A stretch of 61,584 nt of DNA from Ectocarpus siliculosus. Lineage: Eukaryota; Sar; Phaeophyceae; Ectocarpales; Ectocarpaceae. Position numbers and translations under genes: made by a program. The DNA lies in contig FN649737.1 in assembly GCA_000310025.1 (NCBI GenBank), positions 504,970 through 566,553 of the forward strand, in the 5' to 3' direction. This document shows, one piece after another, positions 37,740 to 52,700 of this stretch (positions are counted from its first letter, which is position 1; each line of letters opens with the position of its first letter). The notes beneath the pieces are model-generated. The model was not told the origin of the DNA. It ran no database searches and worked only from the letters and a program-made list of their open reading frames with translations.

Positions 37740-40700
37740 TCATCCACTTCCCAAGGAAGAGTCTCCGGACGAGTCCACCACCGGAGGTCCTGCTACTACT
37801 ATCGCTGGATCTCCTGTTACTGCCACTGTCGTGGATACCGTTCCTCCAGCCGTTGCATCTCCTACTGCCGCTGTCGTGGATACCATTCCTCCTGGCGCTG
37901 CATCTCCTGCTACTGCCGATGTCGTGGATACCATTCCTTCTGCCGCCGCATCTTCTGCTACAGCCGCTGTTGCGGGTACCGTTCCTTCCGCGGCTGCATC
38001 TCCTGCTGCTGCCGCTGTTGCGGGTACTGTTGTTCCTCCCGCCGCTGCCTCTGCTGCCTCTGCTGCCGGTGCTGCTGCGGCTGCTGCTGTTTCTGAACCA
38101 GACGGGTCGCCGCGTCCGACAGCAGAAGGAGCGGGTTCCGGCGTCTCATACTCGATGCGTTCGAACACCATGACGAGTTCCATGTGCGGGGTGTGAGGGA
38201 ACATGTCCACGGGAATGGCCTGCATCGGGGCAAGGAGGGCGGGTAGTGGGGGTGACGGTACATGGTCCCGGGGATTGTGCTCGTTAGCAAGCGCTTGTTT
38301 TTCTCGAGAGTGCAGTCCGTACACCAATGTTCCGCTCCAAAGTTCGCGACAAGGCGTGTGGGTGGGCGTCCGATCAATTTCAGGCGCCGAAAAGTTGAGT
38401 TATTATTGATCTTGTTGGGATTTCCACCCTATGGTTCCCTCGAAGTCAAGCGTAGTGCTCTCATACATAGGGGCACGTGCTTGATCTCCGGGCTCGCCAC
38501 ACCGCAGACATGAAGTAAGGGATACAAACGGTGGGCTCCCTCGGCTCGCGACGTTCACACGTTCCGCATCATCACGGGTTTCGCCGAACTGCAGACAAGC
38601 ATCGTGCGCACCACGTCAGGGACCGCATGGAGCAACACGGAGACTTCAGCGGCATTATTCCGTACCGAATTCCAACACAGCAGTATTTGCACCGTATACA
38701 TCCCCTTGTCGCTCAAAACAAACCTTGACAGGCCGGAAGGGCAGCCCCGTAGTACTCTTGGAAACGGGAGTGCACAGGATGGTTGCATCCGCCGCCAGGG
38801 ACTTGGTGGGGTTGCACGACACGTACACCTGAGACAGCCAACGTGTTCCGGCCACAAAAAATGTTTCGACACTCCTGACACTGCAATCAGGTTCACTACT
38901 AACTGGGAGAATATCGCATGGGCCTGCGACCATCAAAAGTCGTAGTATCCGATCATCTTTGCATCTACTGCATGATCTTTGACAGAACAGTTCTAAGTGC
39001 GCCAGTTCAATACTACCATTGAAAGTCGAGAAAACAGCAGCAGCAGCAGCAGCAGCAGCAGCCGCCGCAGAAGTAGCAGCAACATTTCGAGGTGGTGGTT
39101 AGCAACTGGTCACAGGTTGATCAAGCTCATCTTCGGGCAGACAACAACCGCAGCTCAGGACCTCTCAGAAGGCTTCCAACTCACGCAACTAAAGAGCACA
39201 GATCGTCAAAAAATGAAAGCGTACAACAAAACGATGGCCTCGCCCCCTCGTATGGTATCCACACAAATTGGAAACAGCTATAACAGCGTGGAACGGCTCA
39301 TCATGCTAGGAAGTCGGTTGGTTAACATGCTGTTCGGAAGTATATACAGTAACACCTTCAATAGATGGACGTTTTCTTTCCGTCTCGGCCAGCTACCTTT
39401 GCCAGCGCAAAGATGCTGCGGGTGGCATCGGACTGCCTATGCAAATGAAGTGAATCGAATACGAAAAAAGGCCAGGCAGCGGACACGCAGACCCTAGCCC
39501 TAACCCCAACGTAGCCGATACTATACCTTATCCAATATGTCTGATTACGTGGAATATCTGCGTAGACTACGGATGGCATCTCACCAGCCTCTTGATCGCC
39601 TTCGTGCCCCGGATCGACCGTAAACACTTGGCATGAACGCCCGAGCGTGGGGGGTCTACAATGGCCGCAAACTTGAGCTCGCCAGTGGCAGCAGGAGCAG
39701 CGGCGGGGGACGCGGTGCTCCCTTCTTCGCCTGCCCCTGCTGCCGGTGCACCAAGACTTGCCTTGTGTTGCTTGAAAGCATTCGCTATCTGGCCGGCCAC
39801 CACGGCCTCCGCCTAACAATAGTGTAAAAATGTAAACAGCAAAGGTGTGAATAGCCGAAAGAAAAAACTTGATCCAGCGACACTATAACGCATGAAAAGG
39901 ATAAACAACACATTTATCTAGATGGAGATGCCGCCAATAAGTGCCACGACAGGGTTGCTGATTTGAGAGACCTACCCACTTTCAGGTACGAAAGCATACT
40001 GAATCATTACGTCCTTTCTCTTGAGTATTATTATTCGTCTATGGTGGGACACTCAGCCGCATGGACGTGCACACGCTAAGCCTCGGGGGAATTGTACACA
40101 CGCAAAGCTATTCTCCCTCCTCCCCCTCTTGCGCAGCCGGTCTGGTAGACTCGACATCATCGTAGGCTATCATTCACACAGAGAAGTACCTTGCAGCGAA
40201 CCAACGCACATATGAGTCGGAGGCCCATCATCATTCACAACAGATCCGCGACAGACAACACACGTAGTGGGGGTGTACACGTGTGAAAGGGGTTGGCCAT
40301 CACACGCGAGAAAGAATGAAGCAAGCAAGCAGCGTGGGAGCAGTGCGCCACTTGGAAATAAACACCTATCTGGAGCTAACAAGAACAAATGGCCCATTGT
40401 CCCTGGGCAACCAACGCTCCTTGCCGTGTGGCCACAGCACTCACTCAAGAGCGGACATTGGGTGCCTGGATGGCTGCGACAACCAATCACACCAAATAGG
40501 GGGGGGGGGGAGGTCGCACCTTGCCACACACGAACTCGCAGTTATCGATGCCGTTTGCCAGGGCGTTACGCCGAGCATCCTCGATCGCCGGGAGGCAAAT
40601 ATCCGATCCGTAAACCTAGGGAGACATGTAGCACAGCCAAGCGAAACAGAAGAAATTGACGGTTCCATCGCAAAGGAGGTAAACACCCCATTCGTCGATC

Positions 40701-43700
40701 CAGCATATAGCACCGACACATCACGGCATAAATACAAGCAACCGATGCGACCGAAATGGTTTCGCGGTACGTACAGAGTACAACGTGAGCTCAATATAGT
40801 AGCCTAGGGTCACGGGAGCCGTGTCTAGGCCAGCAGGATCAGTGCCGATGGTGGAGAGACAGCGAGAAAACCATCAGAACGGCCATCAAGTGTCCCCGAA
40901 AACGATGGGGGCAACACCGTAAGAGTGCGTCGGACACACGCGACGAGACCTTATCTCAGTGACGTCATTCTCATGAAAGGATATCGCGCCAACCTACCCT
41001 ACACGTCGAACCAATCAACACAGGTGAGCGACCGTGTTTCAAACCACAGAAAGGCAAAACTGTGCTAGGCTTGAGAATGGAAAGGAAGGCAGGTCAACCA
41101 CATGTTGGCGTGGAACCTCACCTGCTTCGCCCCGCCAGCCGCAGCGGCGCAGATTCCTATCGTCCCGGCCCCGCAGCATACATCCAACACCACCGCATCA
41201 TCACCGAGTTCAAGGTTCTGCTCGGAAGAGCGAGTGGCGGAGTACGGGTGTGGGCGTGGTGGACTCGGGAAAGGAAACAGTAGCGGGTGCGTTTCGAAGG
41301 CAAGAAACGCAGAGCGTGTTGACAGCACTAGGTTACCGTAGGTGACATATTATACTACACCCCCTGGACCGATATTCAGAGCTCGACTACTCTCAGTCGA
41401 AGAGGATGCCAAAATTGAACGATTAGTTTGTGGAAAGATATCGACGAGACGGTTCGAATGCGATACATGCTGTAGTCCCACAACTCCTAGAAACAAGCGT
41501 ACACACATCTCTTGTCAACTGGCAAGCATCAGTCTCCTTCTCACCTCGATGACCACCTTGTACAACGCCTCAGCTCCTTTCGTGTTCACCTACACACACA
41601 CGCAGAGCAAAGAGAGAGCGAGAGGGGCGGGCGGGGACGGGCGGCGCGGTCCAGTGTCTCCCACAAGCGCGCACTTTATGATCAACTGGAGGACTCGCCG
41701 GCAGTGACCCAGGAGGCTTCATTCATGAGCAAAAAAAAAAAAGCCGAGAAGGTAACGCGGAAGTCGAATTGCTCTTTCGCACGAGTGAGCTCAGCCTAAA
41801 AATTTGGACAGCAAAAAAAAGCGCACGCTCGGCTAGCTATACAAATGCTCAACTCTAAAAAAAACGATCCTCCCGTCTTCTGCAATGTCCATGCCCGAAA
41901 TACAACTCGGCAGGTAGAACGATGTGAGTGGCACGTGACCACGTGGCGAGATCAAGAGTTCATACTCATTCCATCTTATCCCTAGGATTCTAGGTCATCG
42001 TTGCTTCCAATTCTTCGCGTCAGCACCATAGACAAGGTCGGCCCTTTCCACGCACACATCGGTTCGCGACAACAAGATGGCAACGAGAACTTCGGCGGGA
42101 TGCTTGACAGGAGGCACCGTGGAAGAGCTCCTCTAAAACCAATCTTCAAAGAGTCGACGCCGATTGTACGCACAAGACTCGAAGTGTGTTCGCTGCGCTA
42201 CAGATGTCCCGCAAGCCTACTCGCCAAAAGTGTTTGCTGTTCTACACCGCTCCAGCAAGCCGACCCGCAGAAACAAAAATAAAAAAATAACACACCGGAT
42301 CAGCTTTTGGAAGCATTTTGTGTTTTCAACCGCACTGAGACTGACGTCATTGGTCAGCCGGTTAGCACGGTCGATGCTGATCATCAAAACACGAATACAA
42401 ACACACCTGGAAGAAGGAGTTTGGCGAGATGGTGAAGCGGAGGCCGAGAAGCTCCTCCTCCAACCGCTCCTTACCCCACAGCAAGCGCATCGGCGATGTC
42501 TCGTCTGGGGATGACAGTCCCGCGTACTCCTGCACCCACAAAGACACCTGGAAGCACGCGGGGGGAAATCCTTCACCATGTTAGCCTCATAGGTGCCAAC
42601 AAAGATACCACTTCACCGGACACGAGAGCACACGGTATATTATATTTCTTCCCCAAACCGAAAAAAAAAAAAGTCTCTTGCGTCCCCAAAACTGAAGGAA
42701 AACAAATACCCAACTCAGGCCGAGTCTTACAGCTTGATCATTTCGGAGATTGTTTCTCTCGGTCGGGGGGGGGGGTGGCTTGCCCGGAAAAAATTATCAG
42801 GATCCAAACGACCGTCTTACGGTTCCCCGAGGTGTATTTTTTTCTGAAGGGAAAAAAGAGGGTGATTCATGTTCTTGTGGGTCACAACATGCTTCAGTAC
42901 ACGGTTTTGGCTCGTGTACGACCAACAAGACACCGAGCGCCCTGTTTATGGGTCGCCTGCAGAGGGCATGTGTATCATCGCACGCTATCGGCCGCAGTTT
43001 GTGGATATCGTCGGCCAAAGGCCTCTCTCTGATGGCATGCGTTGTGGACTGATCACGCTCGGAGCAAGCAGCAGAAAAAAAAGGCAACGTCCAAAAAAGG
43101 CAACACCGAACCACACCTCGGTTCACGTTTACAGGCCGTGTGCAATCAAACTGGACAATACGCTCTGTTTCTGGGACGCGAGCAGAGGGTATGTGTATGA
43201 CCACACGCCACTGGCTGCTGTTTGTGGATGTCGTCGGCCAAAGGCCTCTCTCTGGCATGCGTTTTTGACTGGTCGCGGGTGACACACGGAGCAAACACGC
43301 GGCGGAACAAAAAAAAAAAAATCAACACCGCAACACACTTTGGTTCGCGTTTGCAGGCCGTGTGCAAATAAAACTGGACAATACGCTCTGTCTCTGGTCC
43401 GCGAGCAGAGGGTATGAGTATGACCACACGCCATTAGCTGCAGTTTGTGGATGTCGACGGCTTAAGGTCTCTCTCTCGCGTGCGTTTTCAACTGGTCACA
43501 CATGCAGCAGGCGCAAAAACGGCTCTTCTCGGCCGAAAGGCAAGAACGTCAGCAGAGCAATGTGGCAGGGTTGACGTTTTCGGCTCGTGTGCGGCCAACA
43601 CGACGCAGGACGCCCTGAATTTTAGATACCTGCAGAGGGTTTGTGCATGACCTCATGATACTGGCCTCTGTTTGGCCAGCAGACGGTGTAGTTCCTCGTT

Positions 43701-46700
43701 CTGGCACGATCGGGGTGTGACCAGGGGGTACCCCCCCCTCATTTCGAACAGCGATATTCCAACAGGATCACTGTTGGAAAATGGGCCAATTTTCTAACAG
43801 GCCGGCCGGAATCGCTGTTGGAACTTGGGCTGCTGGATTTTGCCATTTTCCAACTCGTAAGACGCCCAAACTATTTTTTGGCTCAGAAAAGGACCTCCCC
43901 CCCAAATCCAATCCGGAAATAATCACGCCGTAAGACTCAGCCTGAAAATAATTAATACCCAAAACTGAAAATGAATGTTGCGTCCCGAAAACTGAAAATA
44001 AAAAACTACCCACAACAAAATAAAACATTATGTCGACAAATATTCCAGGAGGATATGGAAAACCCTCGCATGGGGGAAGGGAAGGGGAAGCCCTTGAACA
44101 TCCCATCTGCCAGGAAATTCAGGAGGGATATAGGGCCTTGGGCCACCTCAACCACAAGGAAAGTCAGGAGCGTTTTGTTGACGGGAGTTTGGGGGCGGAC
44201 ATGGGGGCGCGCAGTTGGTCTGGCCACGAAAATGATAACAATGGATCCCTCGCGCCTCGACAAGAGGACCAGCGGTACGGAGACAGGCCGAGCGCGAGGA
44301 AAATTGCTCATGGTCCTTCCTGCCCATCCCCCACATCAAGGAGAAAACCTGTTGAAAACCACGAACACACGCAAACAAGCAGCATTCATTTCCTGTGTGG
44401 AGACTGTTTGCGGCCGAAGCATACAATACAATCGAAAACGATGCACGAAACAAAAACACTCACCAGTTTCGTTCCTTCCTCTCCTTGAGCCCCGGCGGAC
44501 AACTCCTTCACGAGGCGCTCTTCCTCTTTCTTCCACTCCTCCGTGTCCTTCACATCCCTGTCGTGTTTAACAAACGACCGCCAAAACAAAACGAATCAAA
44601 TAAAAGGTCAACCAAGAAGGGGTGCGTGAAACTCCTGTCGGTGTTGTTGTTGTTGGGTTCACAGAAATAATCGATCTTCAGTCTTTCAAATATAGGTAGT
44701 GGTCCGACTGACTCGGGGAGTCTTCCGTGGTCACAGGAAAACTACACCCCCAAAAGGGGTACACGCTAGAAATCAAATGGAAAACTATGGTCGGGGAGAG
44801 AGACGCGAAAGAACGAAAGATTCGGTCTGGAACTCCGTGGCAAGGCGTTCTTTCATTTTTTCCCTCTCCTGCCTTGCCTCTTGGGCGAAACCAACTGTAA
44901 CTGTACAACGTATTCGAAATTACGGTAGCAAATGCTGCAACGTGCGAATATCGGCGAATAATGTTTGCTGCAGCGGTTTGATTTGGCTCAGCGGTGCTAT
45001 CCGCTATCCGGTGTGTGGTAATACGCCGCATATCGCATGGCGTCAATAAACCCCGCTCGTAGTGGACAACCAATCTACCATGTCATATTTTGGTGTTTGT
45101 GACAATTCCGCTTGTGGAAGAATACGATGGACCAATACTGCTGCCCACATCAATACAACGCGTTGTCAATGTCAAGCCAGGATGAATCGGCAGAGCATAC
45201 TGTTGTCTGTCTCTGTGAAGATCTTGAAGAAGGACTGCATCAGTCAATCCAGCAAAAAGTTAAAGTCGGGAAAAAACACGAAACAAGCAACGACTGCATT
45301 ACAAAAATTCCGTACAATCTAAAAAAAAGCGTTTGTCCACTTGAGATTCCTCAAACCCTCTGAAAAACGGCGCTCAAGATGTCTTTGGTGTTGGAACAAC
45401 TCACGTGGGGTTTATGACGACCATGGCCATGCCTTCCTTGTCTGCGGCCGAGCGTCGGGCGACGAGCAAACGCCACACTCCCTTTTTGGTCGCCTGCCGC
45501 AAGCAAACAATGAAATCGCCAATCAGGACCCATTTCACAGCTGCAAACGAACAAAGGAACGCCCGGCAGAGCAACGCAATGTCTACACGTCCGCCGACAA
45601 AAAAGATAAGGGGGTTTCGGCAACAGCACACCAACGTCCTGCCAACTATTAGTCATCCTGAAAAATGAATTCGATAAACTGTTCTTCTGTTCTTGGCCAC
45701 ATGACCCTCACTACAAGTTGGTTGACTCTGTGCGACACGACTGTGCTCAAGAGTCACCCTTGCGAGTCTCTGCACACAGTCAGCTGCAACATTGCACCAT
45801 TTCAAACATAAACACGGGGGTCCGCGTTGGAACCACTACCCTAATCACAGTCTGCATACGCATACGCATGCCCGTCGAAAAAACATCTCGTCTACGTCCC
45901 AGGCATGGCGTGATATATGTTATTTTTCGTTTTTCTCACATCGTCGTAGAGCGGAAACGGCGAGCTCCTCATGAACGCGTCCATCTGCACGCAAAGCTTC
46001 TTCATGTCTCCGTGAACCTGGATCGATGCAAACCGCCGACAGAGAGTGCAATCGAACCAAGACATCAGAAGCATCTACCCAAAAGCAGTTGGCTCCTTCC
46101 ATCTCTTCCACACAGTTGTCTAGCCACAGTTCCGAACGAAGACAAGAAAGTGAACGGGAGGACACCCCTACATCTGTTGTTGGCATATCCTTCAGGAACA
46201 ATCGCACAAGAAATAGAGGCAAATCACACCGACGTTCTTCTTTATGGTTGATACAACGTCTTCTCGAACGCACTTGAAGCGAAACTTCGTGGAACCCGCT
46301 CAACACAACAGAAAAAGGAGGCTGCACGCAAGAGCGAGGAACCAACAGACGAGAGAGGGGTGCACGCGCCGTCTCTCCACCTGGCTCGCGGGCAGACACC
46401 CAACCTCTACGGCAAAAACGATTGACAACCTGTTTTGCGAGTACAAAATAAGCACACTCAAACCTATTTGGTGCGCAGCGGCGGCGTGATCGCATCAGCT
46501 CTCTCTCTCTCCCTCTGTTTCCTCCTCTCCATAGCTCTCTCTGTGTCTGTCTTGTCTGTGTGTGTCTTGTCTGTGTCTGTCTTGTCTGTGTTTGTCTTGT
46601 CTGTGTCTGTCTTGTCTGTGTCTGTCTGTCTGTCTGTCTGTCTGTCTGACTGACTGACTGACTGACTTTCTGTCTGTCTCTGTCTCTGTCTCTGTCTCTC

Positions 46701-49700
46701 TCGCTCTTTCTCTCTCTCTCTCCTTCACCTGAGGACAGTCCTTTGGTGACTCCACCGTGATGGGTACCCCCGCTTGGAACCTACCCGCACGGAACCCAGC
46801 CGTAGCCAGCCCGTCCTCGGAGAGACTCAGGGTGAACTCGCACTTGTTCCTGTAACCCTGTAGAGCAGGGTCATGAGCCGAAAACAAGGAAGCAAGACGC
46901 ACGTGTCGGGCATTAGGCCCGAAACTCAACCCATAGATAGGCCTACACGTGACAAGACTTACGTTGTCCAGCTACAACGCCGATGTATTTCCGTCCGGTT
47001 AGCGTCGTCAATGGCATGGTACCACTGTAGAAACTACAATATCACAACGGCATACAGCTCTTCAGTGGTATGGTACTACTATATACTGAAAATACAGTAA
47101 CACACCCACGTAAACAAGGGCATACGCCTTTGTATTTTTCCGTTCGTCACCGTAGGAACGTGTGCCCTTTTTCGGTAGTTGACCTGTCACCACGGAAGTC
47201 CTCCTCGCCAGTTCCACCAGTACGGACGTTAAAAGGCACTGGGCAGAGACCGAAACGACGCGAAGACAACGACAAAACAGTTACAGGAACGCATCCACAA
47301 CCGCAAACACAGGCGCACACTTACGTACCTCCGGCTCCGGAGCCGGGACAATGGGCGACACGTCGAAGGGCACGGTCCCGTCGCGGCGCTTGAACATCCT
47401 GCACCAGGCCGGACAACGGAGCTCCGCCGGCTTGTTCAGGGTACCCCCACCACCGCCCTGCTTCATCCCCTGGTTCCTCTTCCACTCGCGGAATCTCTTG
47501 TCCCATTCGTTCCTGTGTGAGGAGGAAAACAGTTGCTGGAATGTTCAATGCTGCTGTGGTTGTGGTCGCGGCACACAAGAAACTATGCTTCCGACCTCAT
47601 TTCAGTGCCTCGTAGTTCTCTTCGCACAAGACCGACTGCGTGCCAGTGGCCACAGGCTCTTCCAAACAAGGCGCAAGGGGTAGTTGTTATCTGAACCAGG
47701 GACTGCATTGTACATAGAAAGACACCATTCTAGGTTCCGACCGCGCATACTCAATCCTATGGAGCACGAGGCCAAGTGGCCTTAGAGCTTGTTACCCACA
47801 GGGGAGATATTGCTGTATGCTGCTCGGAGAACCTAAGAAAAACAGGTTGGCCACCATGCAACACTATATAAACGCGTTGCTAATCTATCACGGACTCTTG
47901 TCTGTGGATACAGACGGGTATGTTGTTTAATACGGACGACAAGGTGGTAAGTAGAAGGGGACAGAGCGGGCAAAGCTTAACCCTGTTTCATTGAAAACCG
48001 CCGAAGCGTAATCACTGAAAACTGCACCGTTGGATCAGCATGTCTGGCTGATTCCGAACATGAACACACAATTCACACACAGAGCACCGTTTCTCTTTTA
48101 TCATGTTGATTTGACAATACGCCGTTCGACCGCAGGCCAACATGATAACTTGCGGGAATACGGTATCTTGTAATGTTGGGAGAAGCGAAGTGGGGGAAAC
48201 AAACCCTTAAAGGAAGGGTGGGGGGGGGGGGGGGTACTCATGAAATCGCATGCCGTACAAATGACCGCGCATGCCTACAATGCCAGGACGGAGCGATATG
48301 CCGGGCTTTCACCGGCCCAGGCTACATACGCTTCGTGAGGATGAACCGGAAGCTAGTCACCATCTTTGCGTTCCCTGTGCCAAGGGAGCGGGGTACATGA
48401 TGTATCGCCACATCTCTAACCCTTCTCTGGTACAGAGGCGCTCAACGGTAAGCGTTTCTTAACTTGATTCAACGCTACAGTCCCTCGTCAACATCTGATC
48501 CATCCACACATCACCATGATGCGTTTCTCCTTTGCCCACAAAAAAATTATTCATAACTCACCTGATGACAATGGGCAGCTTCAGGAAGAGGTCGTCCATG
48601 AGAGTCTTTTCCTTGAAAGCCAGCTGTTCGGGGTAGGTCTTGACTCCGTATAGCGATGCCGTGGCCTGTGCCACCGTTTTCCGCTCCGCCTCCTGCACAC
48701 CAACACCACCACCACCACCAAGTCATCAACAACAGCACCAACGACGTCATCATCATCATCAACAACAGCAACGGGATCAACAACGAAACGACACTTCACC
48801 AGCAGCAGCAAAACAAAAAAATCGGCAACGGCAACGAACAACAGCATCAACAGCAGGGACAACAAATTATTGCGCATCGCCGTCCGAAACGCATCCTAGG
48901 TTCCTGTCTCAGTACGCCGTCGTGTATACTTCTTTCATGTGCCTCAACGGTGACCTCGTCAGCCGAAAAAAGCATAATACCATACAGCGCGATCTCGGTA
49001 AGCGCGGCATTCCCCTGCGCTTCTCTTCAGTAACGACTGCTCCTGATCCTGGCGCAATAGCCGCACCGTATGGCATCCCCGACAAGAAATGATTTATTTT
49101 CGTTCAGCTTTTTCTGGATGTCGGTCCTTGAACCTTTCGGTGCCATTCTGGAAGCACCAGCCGGGGCCACGCAGGGAAAATATGCAGTACGCTACCTCCT
49201 GGGAGGACAGATTCAGAAATCTGAACTTTTCTGCGAAGCTCTCGGGGACATTATTTCACTGACAGCTTGGTCTCGATTCACCAAATCTTCCCTCGTGTGA
49301 CCCTTGGGGTTTGCCGCAGGCTGCCCCGACCCACTCCCACTTCCGTGCAAAGAAGTAGAAGTGGACACCGGGCTTTCCCCACGGGTTGCACGAGCCAAGA
49401 TTTGGTGAGTCAAGATCAGCTTCTCAAGGCTATCAGCGCAATGTTGTCGAAGATGAGCTTCGCAGATAAATGGGGACTTCTTAATCTGTCCTCCCGAGAG
49501 GTAATCTCTCTCCTTGCATTGCGCATTCACACTCGTTTCAAAGGGAATCATCGTTGCCACAGATACCAACACAGGAACCAGAGAGCAGCACAGCAAGACA
49601 GGGTAAGAGATAGAAAGAAGACAGACCGAGACAGACAGGTAGAAAGACAAGACACGTAGATAGACTGCCAGCCAGCCAGATAAAATATAGTTAGAGCAGT

Positions 49701-52700
49701 AGAACTTATGATAAGAGACACGCACAATCACAAAAGAGGGACACAAGGTTGCTGCTTGCTCACGAGGCCACATTTCAAGTGCGCAAGTCTCGCACCCGCG
49801 AGGTGATGTCTCCACCCAGTAACACCCCACCCCGCCTGTTGCTGCTTTCTGTTGTGCCCCTAGCCTACACTCCTGCCCACGAGCCTAACGCTTCCTAACA
49901 CATCTAAACTGCTGTCCAATGTGGGAGCAAAGGCGTGACCCTGAGAACATCTACACACGGACGTATCCGATTACCAAGGACAAACACCCACGACACGGGT
50001 TACTGTTGAAGCTGGGCGGAGATTGTTGTGGTGGTTGTTACTGTCCAAGAGCAGATTTAGAGATGCCCACTGTATGCTGAAAAAAGAGAAGATGTTATAG
50101 CGTGCGTATGCCTGCCGTTGAACAAAACCATCTCGTATTTTCGAGGTGCGAGTTCGAACAGCAGGCGGGGCTGCACTCATGAAAGCGCATGAATGCCTCC
50201 ATTGTGGAAGACGTAAATGTGACAGCCAATACCTTCATTTCAGAAGGGTCTTGACTTTCCCATTGTCTTCATTCCCAATGTTGGCGTTCATGCGATTTTA
50301 TGAGTACGGTTCCGCCTGCTGCATCCACTAGCGCCTTGTTCGTGAAGTAAAACGAGATGAAAAAGAAAGACAGGAGCACCAAGACAGCTACAAACCCACG
50401 GGCATAAAAAAAAACACAGCAGTGTACCACATGGTGGAGGGTACGGAGAACAACAGCAGCACACGCATAAACACGTGACAAATGAAACACGGAACGGGAC
50501 ACGACAGCAATGGCTGCAGCACACACCAGTAAGAACAAAGAGGACCGAAGTGTGTAAATAATAACCCAAGACGTGAACTTGAAGAACACGCCTAGGAGGA
50601 AGAAACGCAACTCGAAATACCTCTACAACTCCCCGCTCTAACCTGGCGCGGGCGTTTCGACGCGTCCCCGCCCCTCCCATCATCGTCGCCGTCTCTCGCG
50701 CTGCGCTTGTTGCCCCTGCCGATGTCGTTGTTCTGCTTCTGCCTGGCCAGCACCGCGAACATGAGCTCGCCCCCCCTCGCACCCACGATCTTCCTGAGCT
50801 GTTCCATGGCCACGGCGCGTTGCTCCGCCGTCTGTGCATCACCGGGGGCCGCAGGGGTCAAACGATGTGTGGTTACTCAAGTGTCACCAGCTGTTGTCAG
50901 CCATTTGACCGTTGACCACGCGCACGTCCGGAGGCGGACTACCGCTTACCCTTCAAACATTTTAAAATGGAAAAACACCGTCAACATACGACTGTTTAGT
51001 GATTTTCAGCCAGAAGGGGACGAGACCGAGGCAGTCGCAGGCGATGCCACTGGTGGCAGTCTGTTCGCAAACCGATTGCTGACTCGTAAATAAACAAGCC
51101 AGACAGCACATGTGGGTCCGACCAGCAGCACACACTGCCCGCGATCGTGAGTAATGCGGTCTCCTCCTACCCGCTTTTCACTCGCAACCATTAAGGGAAG
51201 GGGAACGGGGGGATCATTCCATCTTTTTCCTGCACAAGTTGTTGCACGGCTGGTTGCTTGCCGGCAGAAAAGCTGTCAACGCGGTTGAAAGCAGCAAGTT
51301 GCCAGTTGTCGAAGCGTCCACCAAAGAGGTCTTGGCGGCCCGGCGGCCCCTCCGCAACATCGCAATCGACGATTCGACAACGAAAAACGAGCGTGGTACA
51401 CTCGTGAAGGGATTTTGCCCATCGCAGACGCACAAGGTCTTGTCACGGGCGCTCATGGCAGCGAAGTTATATTTAGTCAGGGTTTCAACGTAAAACACAT
51501 TTCTGTCGTGGTTTGTCCCGAAGCGTGCTCAAGAAGCAGCCCAGCCCAGCACGGTATGGTATCAACGAAGAGGACTCTTTACCCAACACCAGAAGACGCC
51601 CACGTTGACACACAAACTCGATAATATGAAGGCCTGACGGTACAACCTTTTGGGATGTCCTCTAAAGCCACTGGTTTCATCTCGAGCGAAAGCATCTCGA
51701 GCGGAAGCATCTCGAGCGAAAGCGGTGGCTAGAAAGGAGAACGGAGAAGGATTTGCCGTCAGACGTTTCATATCGAGTGTGGGATCGACATGGGTGTCGT
51801 CTGCTGTCGGGTCAAAGTTTTTTTTCATGTTTTTTTTCATGGTTCGCGCGTGTGAGGACAGACCATGACAGAAACAAATTTGCCTGCTGAGGGCGCCGGT
51901 GGCGACACGTGGCCTCTCTGGGATGTTGGAGAACCCCCTACTACAAGTGTGCGCCACGTTCATTTTTCATGGCGGAGTAGGCGATAGGGATGACGCAGCA
52001 GAGGGTGTTGCAGAGGGGGCTTCGGGGGCGTTGAAAAAAAGGCAACCCGTTGCTGTCACCCGAGCTGACCACCCTCAACGGCAAGCAACCAACCTTGTTA
52101 CAAAATGGACAGGAAAGCATGGCCTATGATCTCCCCATGCCCCTCTATTGTCAATGAAAAGCGGGGCAGGAGGCCTGGACGGACGCCACAGCACCCACGT
52201 GAGATGTGGTCCATATCGGTCATCTGACTCGTTCATCAAGGAGGGCAGAACTGATTTGCCTGCAAAAAAAAGTCAAACGTGCGGTGGCATCGTCTGCGAC
52301 AGGGTCGTTCTCGGTACTTTTATCTCTGAAAAACTAGTATAATGTCCATTCGGATGCAACTATTTAACGTTTGTGCCACAAGAGGGAGAGGGGAAGGAGG
52401 GGAGGGGGGCATCTACGAGATGGGGGGGGGGGGGGCTTGGTCGTTGCCTACGTAAACACGATGCACGTGTGCGAATTTGAACAATTTGACCAAACATGCT
52501 GTCGAAGAACAGACTGGGCAGCGTCCCTCCTCGACCCGAACCGTGCGGGTACATTTGGTGATCCAACCGTAACCATCCATTGCTTCCGAGAGGCCGCGAC
52601 GGGGGCGTGAAGGGGGGGGACGGGACCCTGACTAAACATATTAACGATATGTAGGTAAAATAGGACAAATTACTAAGCGCAAGTCAGTGCGTTTTCACCG

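Noticed and set aside
37546-38196. Plus-strand 216-codon ORF rich in Ala, Thr and Pro
   Set aside because: Antisense reading of the TRMT2A C-terminal minisatellite; the minus frame holds the conserved methyltransferase end.
46495-46929. 144-codon minus ORF with long Arg/Glu and Asp/Arg repeats as one protein
   Set aside because: Only the part above 46729 is a TRMT2A exon; the rest is the intronic microsatellite read through the donor.
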